From Diphasiastrum complanatum (lineage: Eukaryota > Streptophyta > Lycopodiopsida > Lycopodiales > Lycopodiaceae): DNA of 64,000 nucleotides. Location: assembly GCA_029204225.1 (NCBI GenBank), contig CM055107.1, positions 13,304,833 through 13,368,832 of the forward strand, in the 5' to 3' direction. The notes beneath the pieces were generated by a model. It was not told the DNA's origin. It made no database searches and saw only the letters and a program-made list of their open reading frames with translations. This document shows, one piece after another, positions 1 to 12,544 of this stretch (position 1 is its first letter; each line of letters begins with the position of its first letter). The position numbers were made by a program, and so were the translations under genes.

Positions 1-923
1 TAAACTTTTTATTCTCTTTTAGGAAACCTTCGTCGAGTTATAGACACCTTTGGTTTTGATCACAGAACCTTCAGTTTGAAGGGCGAAGAAAAATTCCCAG
101 CAGATTTTCAGAAACATCAAATAAACCGTCAAAAAACACCAAAAAATCACCAAAACCCTAAAAATAAAAAAAAGAATCTTCGTCCGATTTATTGTGCATA
201 GGTGTGATTCAGATCTATCTACTGCCAAGTCGTTGAAGAATAATATAAAAAATAAAAGGGTTTTCAGAAGATCAGTTATCATATTGCCATATTTTTAACA
301 AAAAAGTCACTTTTTTTTGGCAAAAATACTAGTATTACTCTTGATCCTTCGCCAAAACCTTCGCCGAGTTTTCAAAACTTTCTATTTATAGTAAAATACT
401 ATTTTTGAGTTCGAAGAAGATTCTTCTTGTCTAGATCATAGAAAATCTTGATTTTTACCCTCGCCAAACTACAAAAACTGTATTTTCTTGTGTCAGAAAT
501 CTTCTTCCGATTTTTCATATTTTGATCTGTGTCAGATCTTGCATCTGAGAGTTCGGCGAAGGTTATTACCCGGAAAATTGTTAGAAAAGTTGATCAAAAT
601 TTTTTTTTCTTCTAAAATAGCACTATTGAATCTTTGCCGAGCCAACCTTCGCCTAGGGAACCTTCTCCAGTCCTATTTTTAGGTTTTGATTTTCCAAATC
701 AAGTCTCTGTCAAAATTTCGGTCAAATCTGATATATTCTGGTTTGGATTCAGAGAAATTTTTTATTTTTGAAAGTATCGATTGATTGAATTTTGAAATCT
801 TTTTTACAATATAGAATCAGATTCTTGAAAAGTGGAATAGATCTATCAGATCTGATCTGAGATAGTTTTTGATTGAAAAATCTAGATTCAATGTCATTGT
901 TTGCTTGATTTGAATTTGCGACG
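1..923 (+). other. Leader region upstream of gypsy gag, with repeated CCTTCGCC motif
   Basis: A+T-rich sequence without a credible gene. It carries many copies, on both strands, of a short motif around CCTTCGCCGAG, for example near 28, 350, 363, 548, 634 and 646. It ends at the start codon of the gag-like ORF at 924, so I read it as the 5' untranslated leader, possibly with part of an LTR, of that element. The left end lies outside the window and no primer-binding site was recognised. The same motif occurs at 10790-11100. Confidence 0.4.
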
Positions 924-1474
924 ATGGCTGCCCTTGGAGCTGCCCCTGGAGGTGCTCCTCAAGAAGTCAATCCTATTATTGTTAGAAGAGCACCTCGTTT
1001 GGATCTACCTAAATACAATGGGTTAACAGATCCAGTTAGATTTCTTCAGATCTATGCTGAATCCTGTGAAGTCTATGACAAAATTTTCCCTCAAGATAAA
1101 CTTAAGCTGTTTCCTATGGCCTTAACAGGCGCAGCACCAGATTGGTACTATAATCAAGATGAAACTGAGCGTATAGATTGAGAGGTTGTTAAAAGAGCCC
1201 TTATTACACGGTTCAAACCGCGGAAGTTTATGGAAGACCCTTTCCTACTTTTAAGTAAAATTAAAATGGGAAAGCGGGAAATGGTTTGAGATTACATTGA
1301 ACGGGTGAAACGCCTCAGATCCGAGTGCGAACCTGAGCTGATTAAAGAAAATGCCATGATTATGTGGTTTTTGTCAGGTTTACCTAAACGAATTAGACAT
1401 GAGCTGAAACGCCATAATGAGTATGCACTCTTGCAAAATGCTATGGACGATGCAATTCGGGAGGAGGATCATTG
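924..1474 (+). pseudogene. Ty3/gypsy gag (capsid) remnant
   Basis: Gag forms the particle that packages retrotransposon RNA. The frame opens at 924 with a Met-Ala-Ala-Leu-Gly start, followed by a PKYNGLTDP segment and A-x-x-W-Y, as in plant Retrotrans_gag domains. The same frame continues through in-frame stops at 1179-1181 and about 1288, both explained by single-base changes, into a second half containing DYIERVKRLRSEC and FLSGLPKRIRHEL, which are also typical of gag. Homology fades after about 1474. No zinc knuckle is seen. The element is dead, and its protease remnant follows downstream on the same strand. Confidence 0.75.
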
Positions 1475-2116
1475 AACTTGTTGAGCATCATTTCTGTAGT
1501 AGCGTTGGCATTCGTTGATGCAATAGTGGTGGTCACTCTTGATGGTCAGCCCTTGATGGTGGTCACCAAAGCATAGAAGCAGAAAGAACCAATAGTGGAT
1601 CCAGTACCTGTTGATTCTATACCATTGAACGATATACCAACAGCATCGGGAGTCTATCCAAATCTTCATGCAGAAAAAAAAAGATATTAGGATATGAGAG
1701 AGTAGATTAAACACCTGCAAGAAGAAGAGGAACTTGAAGGTGCTAAAGCAACAGCTGAAGTTCGTTCTTCACCATTGCAGCCTCCAAGAAATTCACGTAT
1801 ATATATGAATGATCAGTTGCATAATCATGAAGAACCCTTCAAGATGACTGAACCAGAAGCACCGCAAACAGAATTGCTCATGAATATTTTGTCTAGCAAG
1901 ATCAATATTTCATTGGGAGAATTCCTGAAGTTGGTGCCAAAAGCAAACGAAGTCTTAGCGCAAAAGTTAGCTTGAGTAGAATCAGAAGTCCATCAAGAGC
2001 CACTTTTTTGTGCTAGATTTGAAGAATCTAATGAAGTACTCCATGTTGGAGCTGCTTGGGAAAGTGAACAAAAGAATATCACTCTGTCGATATAGCATAG
2101 ACAATTTCCTAAGGAA
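1475..2116 (+). other. Degenerate gypsy gag-protease spacer
   Basis: Short open stretches in the sense of the flanking gag and protease are broken by stops; the best is at 1775-1975. They are rich in Glu, Gln and Pro (for example KHLQEEEELEGAKATAEV). This is most likely the decayed linker between gag and protease. No zinc knuckle or other diagnostic motif was recognised. Confidence 0.35.
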
Positions 2117-2358
2117 GCAGCTGTGATAGATGGCAGTTTAGGAGTTAACCTAATTTCTACAAAGCTATGTGCAAAATGGGATCTTACAAAGATGAAGCCT
2201 ACGACTTTTGCCACTAAGCTAGCTGATAAAAAACAATAGTTCGTTCGCGTAGAATGGTTGAAGATATACCTGTCAGAATTGCGGGAGTACAGTTCGTCAT
2301 TACTTTCATAGTAATGGACTTACCAGAAGCGCCAAATGTCTACCGAGTTCTATTGGGC
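2117..2358 (+). pseudogene. Ty3/gypsy aspartic protease remnant
   Basis: Retropepsin cleaves the Gag-Pol polyprotein. One frame reads A-A-V-I-D-G-S-L-G-V-N-L-I at 2117, the shape of a retropepsin active site (hydrophobic-D-[SG]-[GS]). After a frameshift and stops near 2239, the frame from 2254 gives DIPVRIAGVQF and then V-x-R-V-L-L-G at the end, resembling the C-terminal ILGRPWL-type motif of plant gypsy proteases. Homology stops at about 2358, where an unrelated repeat begins, so no reverse transcriptase follows. It is probably the same element as the gag at 924. Confidence 0.55.
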
Positions 2359-2434
2359 CTCCTCTCAAATAAGCATGCAAAATGGTTACAAATGGTGCCT
2401 TTTTATCTTTGGGGTGGCCCTTGCCCCTTGCTTC
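2358..2434. repeat. Dispersed repeat fragment, inverted match to 41241-41310
   Basis: About 75 bases match the reverse complement of 41241-41310 with few differences, including the shared stretch ATCTTTGGGGTGGCCCTTG. The protease homology on its left is interrupted exactly where the repeat begins. The repeat family is unknown. Confidence 0.6.
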
Positions 2435-2439
2435 TATCA

Positions 2440-2996
2440 TGTGCCAACCTCAGCATTCAAACATCTAATCCATTCTTTAAACATCAAATTACAATGGAAA
2501 TGCAAGAAATCAAGAAACTAGTCAAAAATCAAACAGATAGCCAAAAGTAACAAAACTTCACTAAATTAGGCAAAGTATGGTATCTTTATTCATGATCATT
2601 GATCATTCACAAGATAGGGCCTGATTCCAGAGCATGATCATAGCTCTCATGTGATTTTAGGCACATGAGCCACTTCCTTCATCAAGAAAGCTCTCAAAGA
2701 GAAGCTCCAAGATGTCTTAAAACTCAAAATTACAAAATGCACAATAGCCCCCAAATTTAGCACGACCTCAGCTATTTATAGTGGTCATTTGTGCCTCTAC
2801 TATAAGTTTGGGGCCTTATTTAGCTAAATTGTGCCTTACAACCATTATTACAATTCCGCTATTCTCAATTATAGCGAGGTTGTTCGAACCACTTTATTAA
2901 CTGTCCTATTGACTAGTTCTAATCTAATTTAGCTCCATGGCTATATTTGGCAGTTCATTAGTAAGCTCATGGGCTAATTACATGCAGCACATGACA
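2440..2996 (-). mobile_element. Probable gypsy 3' LTR (minus strand)
   Basis: Read on the minus strand, an LTR-like unit begins with TGTCATGTGC at 2996, directly after a polypurine tract. It has a TATA box (TATAAATAGC at 2771-2780) and an AATAAA signal near 2590, the expected order of U3, R and U5. The far end is uncertain; 2440 is chosen because TGTGCC there would give a CA terminus on the minus strand. No second copy was found in the window, so it may be a remnant whose 5' LTR is lost. Confidence 0.5.
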
Positions 2997-3009
2997 CCCC
3001 CCCTACTTT
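2997..3009 (-). other. Polypurine tract
   Basis: The minus strand reads AAAGTAGGGGGGG immediately before the TGTCATG start of the LTR. This is the usual position and composition of a plus-strand priming site in an LTR retrotransposon. Confidence 0.55.
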
Positions 3010-4126
3010 AAGCATTTTTGCCCTCAAAAATGAAGACTATGTAGTCCTTTGTTGAGTGCCATGTCTCGTGAATCCTTTGGCGGTAGTCGAGAAGTAATTG
3101 GCCACCTTGAATAAGAAACATCTTTTCTTGTATTATTCTTATCAGTAGCCATCTACCATTTAAATTTTGTTGCCTTAGGTTCAACTTCCAGCTTATTGTT
3201 GTAGAACAAGGTTGCAACGAGTTTTCTTCATAGAGAACCTTAGATCTACAACTGATCCCATAGAATTAATAAGATCATTGAAGAAGAGATTGATGAAACA
3301 CATGAAAGCCTCAAGTTGCTTTAGTTCTGTATGGGTTGACAGGATCCAAGCAACAGGACATTCAATAGTCTTCTTCCCCAGTATCTTCCTTGATTGGATA
3401 GGCTATCCAATTCCAGATGCATCTTTTCTTGTCCTTGCATCCAGTTTTGTTGCCTTGTGCATTGCTCCTTGATGTAGGATCACAATATCCTTTTGTGACT
3501 CCAAAGCGTTGATTAAAGCAATACTCGCTGAAGATGGATGGCCATGGATCCATTGATATCCTTTGTGAGTGAAGCGATGGGTATAGCTCTTGATAGATCA
3601 AAATAGTAATGCTCCAAATCAAATGATTCATTGTCCAAATTTGGCCACATTCTAGTTGTTTCCAATTCATCATTCTGTTCCAAGAGAGCGTCGTTATGTT
3701 GGAATATGAACAACTCATATTCGTTCTATTGTAAGCAATGATGATCCTCAGTTTGATCTCCAAAGATAAATTTGTCATATATACAATGTTGTAAGCAGTA
3801 ATTATCTTCAGTTCGATCTCCAAAGATAAATTTGTCATATATACAATGATAGGCAATAGTGATATTAATTTCAAAAGCTCTCGAGTCAACAATATTGGAA
3901 GATAAGTCAGAATTCATATGTTGTTGATGTTGAGACATGATTGGATGTTCAAGAGACGTATTTTGCAATTCCTTGATTCCTTTAGATCCTTCATCCATTG
4001 AAGAATTTCTCTCTGAAATACTTTTGTTCAAACCAGCACCTTGATGAGCTTGGAATTGACAAATTGTAGTTCTGGAGAGTTTTGCTGATGGAGAGTTGAA
4101 CACACTGGTGTAAGAATTTCTTCCTG
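3010..4126 (-). other. Decayed internal region of a gypsy element
   Basis: Minus-strand sequence between the gag remnant and the polypurine tract. Short open stretches exist in several frames (3008-3217, 3362-3892, 3726-4103) but give no recognised domain. Reverse transcriptase and integrase motifs are absent, so most of pol appears to have been deleted or decayed. It contains a two-copy tandem repeat at 3729-3848. Confidence 0.35.
3729..3848. repeat. Tandem duplication of a 60-bp unit
   Basis: Two adjacent 60-bp copies differ at only a few positions; both contain GATCTCCAAAGATAAATTTG followed by TCATATATACAATG. The period is exactly 60, so the duplication keeps the reading frame. Confidence 0.85.
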
Positions 4127-4837
4127 CTAAGACTCCAATTTGATCCGTAGTTGCATATTTTGTTGTCTTATCCTTAGATCTTGAATTAATGCCTTTTGCA
4201 TTACATCTATCAATGTTGGATTCGCTCGAAGTACTTTATCCAAATGTTGACGAATGTGATCTTGAAGACCACGTAGATAATGTTGGATAGATAATTCTTC
4301 ATCAAGACACCTCTGTTTAGATGCTACCAAACGAAATCTGGTATTATATGCCTTTACAGAACTAGTTTTTTCTAGCATATACCAAGAGTCCATATAATAA
4401 TCTATAAATATTTATGCACAAAACTCTTTGAGATCATCCCATGACTTCGGTTCATACTCTGGATGACGTAATACTCCTTGCCACCAATCATAGGCTTTTC
4501 CTCGAAAGTAGGATGCTGCTATGGTAATTTCGCCCTGATCAGAGATAGAATATAGTTGTAGAATCTCAGCGACAATAGATAACCAGTCATCAATATGTAA
4601 TGAACTCGTTTCTCCCTCAAAGGTTGGTATGTTCTCAAAAGGAACATCATCAGGATTTTGTTGAATATTGATTTGTTGATGTTGATTTGCCTCTGACGAA
4701 CTGCTCTCCCCATTGTAACAGGAACTAGGAATGGTCACTATGCTCCCATAACTGGTATTGTCCCCTAACTGTAACCTAGTGCCATAGATGAAGCCTCTTC
4801 TGTTTGCATGGATGTACCGTTGAATGCCATTGTACAA
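4127..4837 (-). pseudogene. Ty3/gypsy gag remnant (minus strand)
   Basis: A single minus-strand frame covers this region with one stop near 4412-4414. It contains HIDDWLSIVAEI, then FRGKAYDWWQ and WDDLKEFCA, and after the stop TSSVKAYNTRFRLVASKQRC and LRGLQDHIRQHL. The W-W pair, the Y-x-x-x-F arm and the final helix are the pattern of plant Retrotrans_gag capsid proteins. The stop replaces a residue where related proteins often have Gln, consistent with C-to-T decay. The acidic ORF just upstream, in a different frame, may be its original N-terminal extension. Confidence 0.7.
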
Positions 4838-4842
4838 AGAGA

Positions 4843-5400
4843 TTATTGGTATTCAGAATTATCTTCTTCAAATTCGTATTGTTCGGAGCCAGCTTCGTTA
4901 TCATCATTGTAGTCTCCATCCTCACCGATGTAGTGATTGGGATGCAATTTTGTCTCTTGACAATGTAATCTTTTGTTGTACACGTTGTGAACCGTTGGAT
5001 CTTCTTCATCATACTCACAACTTTCAGAGATATCATTTGGTTGACCTGTAGGCTCATATTGGTCCTCATGTTGCCATTCAGAGTGATTATGACCCTCATA
5101 ATCAACAATGTTATACTCAGTCACATCTGGACCATCGTCATATTCGTCTGCATCACCAAGATGATATCCCCGATCATCTAGTTGACAAGCATGATCCCCA
5201 TTGGAATACTGCTCATGCTCGTCCATTTTATCACATTTTTTATCATCTTGCTGACAATAGCCACCATCATCACAATCCTCCTCATCTTGTTGACAATCAT
5301 CACCACCATCATCATACCCGTCACTTTGGTTATCATACTCATAATCATTTTCATCCCATTGATCTTCATAGTCAGACATATATTCATTATCAGTGTCCAT
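4843..5400 (-). CDS. Acidic 185-aa ORF upstream of gypsy gag
   Basis: This uninterrupted minus-strand ORF is dominated by Asp, Glu, Tyr, Gln and Asn, with repeated D-D-G-G-x-x-C-Q-Q-D-type blocks (for example DDGGDDCQQDEEDCDDGG). Cys residues are spaced through the blocks. It ends a few bases before the gag remnant in another frame, and a possible primer-binding site lies 230 bases upstream. I infer an N-terminal extension of Gag or a small leader ORF of the same element. The low-complexity composition makes homology uncertain, and I do not recognise a domain. Confidence 0.35.
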   Translation of the reverse strand: MDTDNEYMSDYEDQWDENDYEYDNQSDGYDDGGDDCQQDEEDCDDGGYCQQDDKKCDKMDEHEQYSNGDHACQLDDRGYHLGDADEYDDGPDVTEYNIVDYEGHNHSEWQHEDQYEPTGQPNDISESCEYDEEDPTVHNVYNKRLHCQETKLHPNHYIGEDGDYNDDNEAGSEQYEFEEDNSEYQ

Positions 5401-5629
5401 GGTATAGTAGCAGATAGTCTTTGGGTTATGGGTTCACAAGTCTGAATAAAGTGAGAAAATTTTTGGACAATTGTAAATTTCACTCGTAAGATCACAAATT
5501 TGCTAGTAACAAATTTGTCCTTCTCCCCCGTCCCAAAATTCTGAGTCCTCGAAGAATGTAACCTTCAAGATTTAGGGAACACCAGTAGATTTTGGCAAAA
5601 TGTCAACTTTGTTTCATTGATTTGTTTTG

Positions 5630-5641
5630 GCTTTTATACCA
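5630..5641 (-). promoter_or_regulatory. Possible degenerate tRNA-iMet primer-binding site
   Basis: The minus strand reads TGGTATAAAAGC, which differs at two positions from the plant initiator-Met site TGGTATCAGAGC. It lies upstream of the acidic ORF and gag, the expected position. The adjoining sequence does not resemble the LTR at 2440-2996, so the 5' LTR is unconfirmed. Confidence 0.3.
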
Positions 5642-6440
<799 letters not shown>

Positions 6441-6454
6441 GAGAGAGGGGCGGT

Positions 6455-7199
<745 letters not shown>

Positions 7200-7713
7200 G
7201 CTTACTCTTTCTCTCTCTCCTTTTCTCTCTCATAAAAAGTATAATAACATACAATCCCAATAACATTCAAATCCAACAATTAGCAAAAACCAAAGAAAGC
7301 ATGAGAGATGGAGGAAAAGTGATAGAGAGCAAGGACATTCATTAATCCATTCCTGAAGAGAACCAATCTGCTTTATTGAAATGACAAAATGAACATGTGT
7401 AGGAACTTGAATTGGTCCCTTTTTATAATAGAGAGGAGGACCCTGGCCTCCGAATCCTATTGGTCCATTTCTGCCTCCCTAATTATCAACTTCAAAAAAG
7501 AGTGGGAACCATCCAAATTGGAGGGAAACCCAACTTTATTCACTAACTTGACATTTAGGCCCTGCGACATTAAAAGTCCTGCAAAAAGGCCTAAAGTCCT
7601 TTTATTGTCTTTCTAATTAATCATTGGGTTGGACTTACACACGCAGGGTGCCAAATCACTCTCACTTATTAACTAGGGTTAGGGTTGCTTTGGGATCCGC
7701 AAACCCTCCAACA
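7200..7713 (-). mobile_element. LTR of element A (minus strand, approximate 3' limit)
   Basis: On the minus strand an LTR-like unit starts with TGTTGGAGGGTTTGCGG at 7713, right after a polypurine tract. A TATA-like TATAAAAAGGGACC lies near 7416-7430. A CT-rich run near 7200 marks the approximate far end. A related copy occurs at 32318-32725 in the same orientation, also beside a CT array, and shares the block around CAAAAAGGCCTAAAGTCC. I call it the 3' LTR of the element whose ORF ends at 7764. Confidence 0.5.
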
Positions 7714-7726
7714 ATATCCCCCACCA
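7714..7726 (-). other. Polypurine tract of element A
   Basis: The minus strand reads GGTGGGGGATAT directly before the LTR start TGTTGGAGG, about 40 bases after the last stop of the long decayed ORF. Confidence 0.5.
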
Positions 7727-7763
7727 AAACTGGTGGCGGTCCCATGACACCTGCGAGCTGCAG

Positions 7764-9937
7764 TTATTGGGGACTTTTATTAGCTTCGAGTTGAATCTTT
7801 ATTAAATGGTATTGCACCTTCTCCATAAAGTCGAGACGGGCAGTATTGAAATCCAAATTGTGGGACAAAAAACAACGATATGCTCCTGCAATCCACTTTG
7901 AGGTCATCCATGATGTGAAGCGAGATTCCCAGGAGCCTCCCATCATTGTTGCACAAAAATATGAACAAGCAACCGGCAGCTGATCTTTAATATTCTCTGA
8001 GGCCATTGGCTTATTTGAATCGAATGCCAAAGCAGGGAGGCAATCGTCCCATCTGGTTGCCACTGATGCCAACAGAGTTAGATCTTTTGCAAATAGTGCC
8101 GATTGTCACACTATCGGATCTGGAGAGTGGACATACCCTCTCTAATACGCTTGTAAAGCTCGGTGGAAGTCCACTGATATTGTCCAACTGTAGGGCTGAT
8201 GGATGATTGGCCAATTGGGTGTATGGATTGTGCCCTTGTCCATAGCCAATCTCAAATCTTTCCATTTATTCCTTCTCGACATTGGCACATAATAAGGATC
8301 AACCCGCAATTGGCAAGGGCTGGCCACATAACTCCTGATTTCTCCATGTCGGCTGCTCTCCCAATGCAAGTATTTTGTCCAACTCTTTGCTAGCCTCTAT
8401 CTCGAAGGTCTTGAACTTAAGAATTTATCCACCACGCGAGGACTCATGCAGATTTTGCGATAAGAAGCTCTATATCTGGTCCTCGACGCTGATGGGCCTT
8501 CTGAATAGTGGTGTGGTCCTTGATGAGGATAGACCCACTTGCACTGCCGGTAAAATTGGCGATTGTTCTGGTATATTTGGTGCCCCCCCCCTGGTCCATG
8601 CCCGAATCTAGCCCTGTATCCATTGGTACATCTTCTTGGCGCGTAGGGGAGAATTGCGACATGACCGGGACATGGATTTGTGGTCCGGCTTCCAACACCT
8701 GAGCGGCTGCTTTTTCATAGGCATTGATGGTTCTTTAGCCTTGGCCAACTCAGTTGAAGCTGCTCCTTTGAAGTTGTCAAAGTGGCCCTGGAATCCCTGA
8801 AGAGCCACTTTGTACGTTTCCACTTTCTTGAATAAATACGCGATCTCTGTCGGTGTGACTGGATGATCTGGTATTTGCGTCTAAAGATATGCATCACGCT
8901 CAAGGGTGGTCGCATCCAATTCACCTTGGAGACGCATGCGATCCTGCTCCGCCATCTGCACTTGACCCTTTAGCAGTTGCACCTATTGTTTGGCATCTTG
9001 CACGACCTTATCTACCTGATCATCTGCGGTTGTTTGTCAGGGCATTTTGCAGGGAGCTGACATATCCTTCCAGGTGATCAGCTTGTTGCTGGGCCATCTT
9101 CTTTTCAGCTTCAAATTTGTCTTCGTGCTGCTTGGCAATCTTCAAGTCTCTATCCAGCTGGACAATCTTTTGGCTGATAAGCATGTTTTCTGATCCCAAA
9201 TCTGAAATAGTTGCCATGAAATAGATGCCAGTACTTCTTCTTCTTCAAAAATATCTTCTTCCTCGAAACCCTCAGGCACGGTGGCGTCGAGTTGCTTCGG
9301 TGATTTCGCAGCTTGGTCGACCTGAAGTGTGGTTGGACTGTCTTCAGCTTGAAGTTGTTGGCTGGAGTCTTCAACATTGACAGTAGTGTCATGGATTTGT
9401 TCGAATCCTCTTCCAGGGGATTGGAGTTCAAAGGGCGCAGGGCTCTGGGGCATTTCAAAAATTTCGGCGGCCCCAAGGGGCTCGAAATCATCGAACATAT
9501 CCATGAAATATTGCGTGTTTGCTGAAGTAGCTTCGGTGTGTGGGGGTGAGGCAGCCTGGGCAGTTGTGATGAAAATGGTAGCCCCAATGGTCACCAACTG
9601 TCCCTGTGTGGAAGCAGAGGCGAGGGAAGCATCAGAGGCGGGGGGGAATAGGAAGTTCAGTGCGAACAGCAGTAGGGGGTGGAAGCGCTGCTGACGTTGT
9701 ATGCCTAGTACGACGTTGTGACATGGAAGGCGAGTCAGGAATGACGATCTCGCTGCGTGGACGACGTCGACTATGTGAACTCGAGGCCTGGTGAGACGAC
9801 TCGGCCAATGCTTCTTCATAGATCGAAAGCACAAAATCCAGGTGGAAGCCATGGATTTTGTTTTCCAAGTGAGAGGCAGCTAGAATAGACAACAAAGAGC
9901 CAGCAGCGAACTGCCGCTTAGTATTGCTCTTAATAGC
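7764..9937 (-). pseudogene. Element A ORF: linker, coiled coil and C-terminal part (decayed)
   Basis: Downstream of the intact N-terminal ORF, the minus strand keeps a coding-like character through several frameshifts and stops to 7764. In order it gives a helical segment with FVLSIYEEALAES, a basic Ser/Arg linker (SHSRRRPRSEIVIPDSP), an acidic Pro/Gln-rich stretch (9142-9600), a coiled-coil segment (DRDLKIAKQHEDKFEAEKK, then VETYKVALQGF), and a C-terminal globular part with Trp-rich segments. None of it matches gag, protease, reverse transcriptase, RNase H or integrase as I know them. It ends about 40 bases before a polypurine tract and LTR, so I infer a retrotransposon-borne protein of unknown function. 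Confidence 0.45.
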
Positions 9938-10717
9938 TCATTTGAGCTCACCAGAAATAGTCTTGAACCAGTTATATGGTTCAAGAGGGGCTTTGGCTAA
10001 CTTAGTATAGGAGTCAACTATCCTATGGAGGATTTGTGAAGTGATGCGGTCTTTCCTGAGGTTGTCAACCATCAGGAAGTTGTTCAGTAGCTGGGCAACA
10101 GCGTGTATGGAAGACTTAGTGATGGCATCAAGGAGGTATATGTCGTTGGTCCAGTGCAAATCATTGGTGAGGTCGATGTAAGGCCTTATGCCGTGTTTGG
10201 CCTGCTTATGATTGGGTGAGGCTTGTGTACCTGACGCTATACCTATGGCAGCAAGGGCGGCCTCAATGATGCGCACCTTGTGTGTTGCTCCCTGAAAGGT
10301 GATATAAAATTTGGATTTCTCTTCCTTCCACGTACTGAAGGCAAGAGTGATGAAATCCATGTTGATTCTACTAGAAAAGACTCTCTCATGAATACCCATT
10401 GCAGTGAGCAAAGGCTCTACAAGGGTCATCCACTGAGTGACCATGCTTGTGCTAGGAAGGATCATGATGTCCGTTGCAGATGGGACATCAAGATCGATAG
10501 TATAACGTGGAGACTGGAAAGTATCTGTGGAAGACATGATGATCAGAAATGAAATGTAAGATGCGCGAAAGTATGTCAGAAAGCAATTCAGGAAGTTTGG
10601 AAGGCTTTGGTCACGGGAAAAATTCGCAAGAGCTTCGTTAGCACAAGTGAGGAATGAATCGAATTTAGCCAACCTAAAGGTGAATTTGGTCAGTTCTGAA
10701 CCAAAATTTGTAGGCAT
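9938..10717 (-). CDS. Element A ORF: N-terminal 259-aa domain, unknown
   Basis: This is the longest open part of element A. It starts at Met 10717 (an internal Met at about residue 61 is an alternative), after a leader carrying the CCTTCGCC motif. It reads as a mixed alpha/beta or helical globular protein, with segments such as VTQWMTLVEPLL, FSTWKEEKSKFYITFQGA and ILHRIVDSYTKLAKAPLEP. The segment VRIIEAALAAIGI loosely recalls domains of retrotransposon-associated plant proteins, but I cannot assign it. It stops at 9938, and coding-like sequence continues in another frame, so the end is probably a frameshift scar. Confidence 0.4.
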   Translation of the reverse strand: MPTNFGSELTKFTFRLAKFDSFLTCANEALANFSRDQSLPNFLNCFLTYFRASYISFLIIMSSTDTFQSPRYTIDLDVPSATDIMILPSTSMVTQWMTLVEPLLTAMGIHERVFSSRINMDFITLAFSTWKEEKSKFYITFQGATHKVRIIEAALAAIGIASGTQASPNHKQAKHGIRPYIDLTNDLHWTNDIYLLDAITKSSIHAVAQLLNNFLMVDNLRKDRITSQILHRIVDSYTKLAKAPLEPYNWFKTISGELK

Positions 10718-11280
10718 GTACAGTACTGTACAAATAGGCTATAAAAATCTCGAAGAAGGTTTCTAGAGATCTGAAGCTATCAGGCAATTGTTTTCCAAGG
10801 CTGGCGAAGGATGAACCTTCGCCCAAGTACTTTCATAAATGCATTTTTTTACAATTTGAGACTATGACCAACCTAATTTTGATTTTTTAGGATCATCTAG
10901 TAGGTCGGCGAAAGTCCATAATGAGGGTAAGGTGCTCGGCGAAGGTTTCCAAAATGGCATATTACTGATCCTTCGTCTGACTCAAAAACTGCATTTTTCC
11001 TGGACAAGAACCTTCGCCCAAATCAAATTAGATAAATCTGAAGTGGATGTATAGTCTGGAGGCTCAGCAAAGGTCTCTGTTTCTGTATAGGCATCATCTG
11101 ACCAAAACAGTGATTTTTTAAGTCATTTTTCATCAAAAATATTGTTCTTCCTTTTTCTCATGCTGATGACTTTTCTAACTTTTGCTCATCAGTCTTTTCT
11201 AATTTTTTTTTTCCATTGTTTTTTTACACAAAAACTGAAAAAATGAAATATTGAAAACAACAAATTGAAAAACAAATAAA
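10718..11280 (-). other. Leader of element A with CCTTCGCC/GGCGAAGG motifs
   Basis: Noncoding sequence upstream of the element A ORF. It repeats the motif seen at 1-900, with copies near 10790, 10808, 10915, 10938, 10968 and 11010 on both strands. No primer-binding site or matching 5' LTR was recognised before repeat block D1 begins at 11381. Confidence 0.4.
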
Positions 11281-11853
11281 ATAAAAAATCCTTGAGATCA
11301 GGCTTGTTGATCTGGTGGAGCCGGCTGCCAAAACTTGCGTAATCGGCTGCCATTCACCGGAGTATCAAGTCGTTTTCGAAGTAAAATATGCTAACCCTAC
11401 ATCATTAACAGTCCCAAGGTGATATCCACATGGAGTGGTTTTTTGAAATATTCTTACAAAGGAAATTTTAGATGATGAGCTCTTAGTTTTTTCGAAGTAG
11501 CTAGTAACAACTAAATTGAGGAAGAAGATTTACTTTGCAATATTTTTAAGTGATGGTATGTTAACTACGTAGGTCATAGAAATAAACCTAACTACAAATA
11601 CAAAATACCACTAAGTAAATTAACTTTTGTAACTATTGTCTATGCTCGGCATAGAGAGAATGTCAAGCTATACAAGATCCAATAGACTTGGCAGTAACAA
11701 ATACGTGAAAGCACAACGTACATGAAGTTTAGAATAAAAGTTATATATGTGGAGTCAAGGTAGTTTCTTAAATATCAAGTATAATTGGGTTAGGTTTAGC
11801 TATAGTTATCACATTCATTGTAGTGGTCCTCACATCAAATTTGTCATATATTC

Positions 11854-12060
11854 GTGTTACATGTAGTGGAGGTTGCATCAGCAGTGGTGGATGGTTGTGA
11901 AGGTCTTGATTGTGGAAAAGGTCTTGACCATAGTGGAGGGTGCAAAATCAAAGGTCACTATGGTCATGGAGGTCATGGTCATGACCATAGAGGTCATGAC
12001 ATTGCCAACCAACAAAGGATAACTCGTTCTTTGGCTTGTGAGAATAAATGCAAACTATAG
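11854..12060 (+). other. Small Gly/His-rich ORF, doubtful
   Basis: A 68-aa frame with a GHYGHGGHGHDHRGHD segment, produced by a short tandem repeat around GGTCATGGTCATGACCATAGA. The D2 copy at 43368-43583 has an extra unit. The protein is probably an accident of the repeat. Confidence 0.2.
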
Positions 12061-12433
12061 CGTGATTAGGCCAAATTTCATGTACATAATGTCATTCCAC
12101 ATGTGTAGAGTGTAGAGCCTGTTCCCATGTGTGAATCATAGGTCTAACATAGCTTGTACATAATCTCAAGAGTCATTAAGACAAATAGTCAAGTTTTGTA
12201 GCCAAAGGGCAAAATCTCCAATTTCTAGGTTTTTTCAAGAGGTGCAATTTCATTAGTTGTCCTTGGATGAGGGTGAGCCTTTATGAGTGGAAAAAGTACA
12301 ACTGTAGTTATTGTCTCACATGCTTGAAACAGGTAAGCTTAGCTTGAGCTCCCTCCCGTTTGTATACTCCAGTTTGGAGCTCGTTTGGATGTGAATAATC
12401 AAGAGGATGAGTGAAATTTGCATCAAGCTTGTG

Positions 12434-12544
<111 letters not shown>

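Noticed and set aside
3729-3848. Start of a CRISPR or larger satellite array
   Set aside because: Only two 60-bp copies without spacers, inside a decayed gypsy element.
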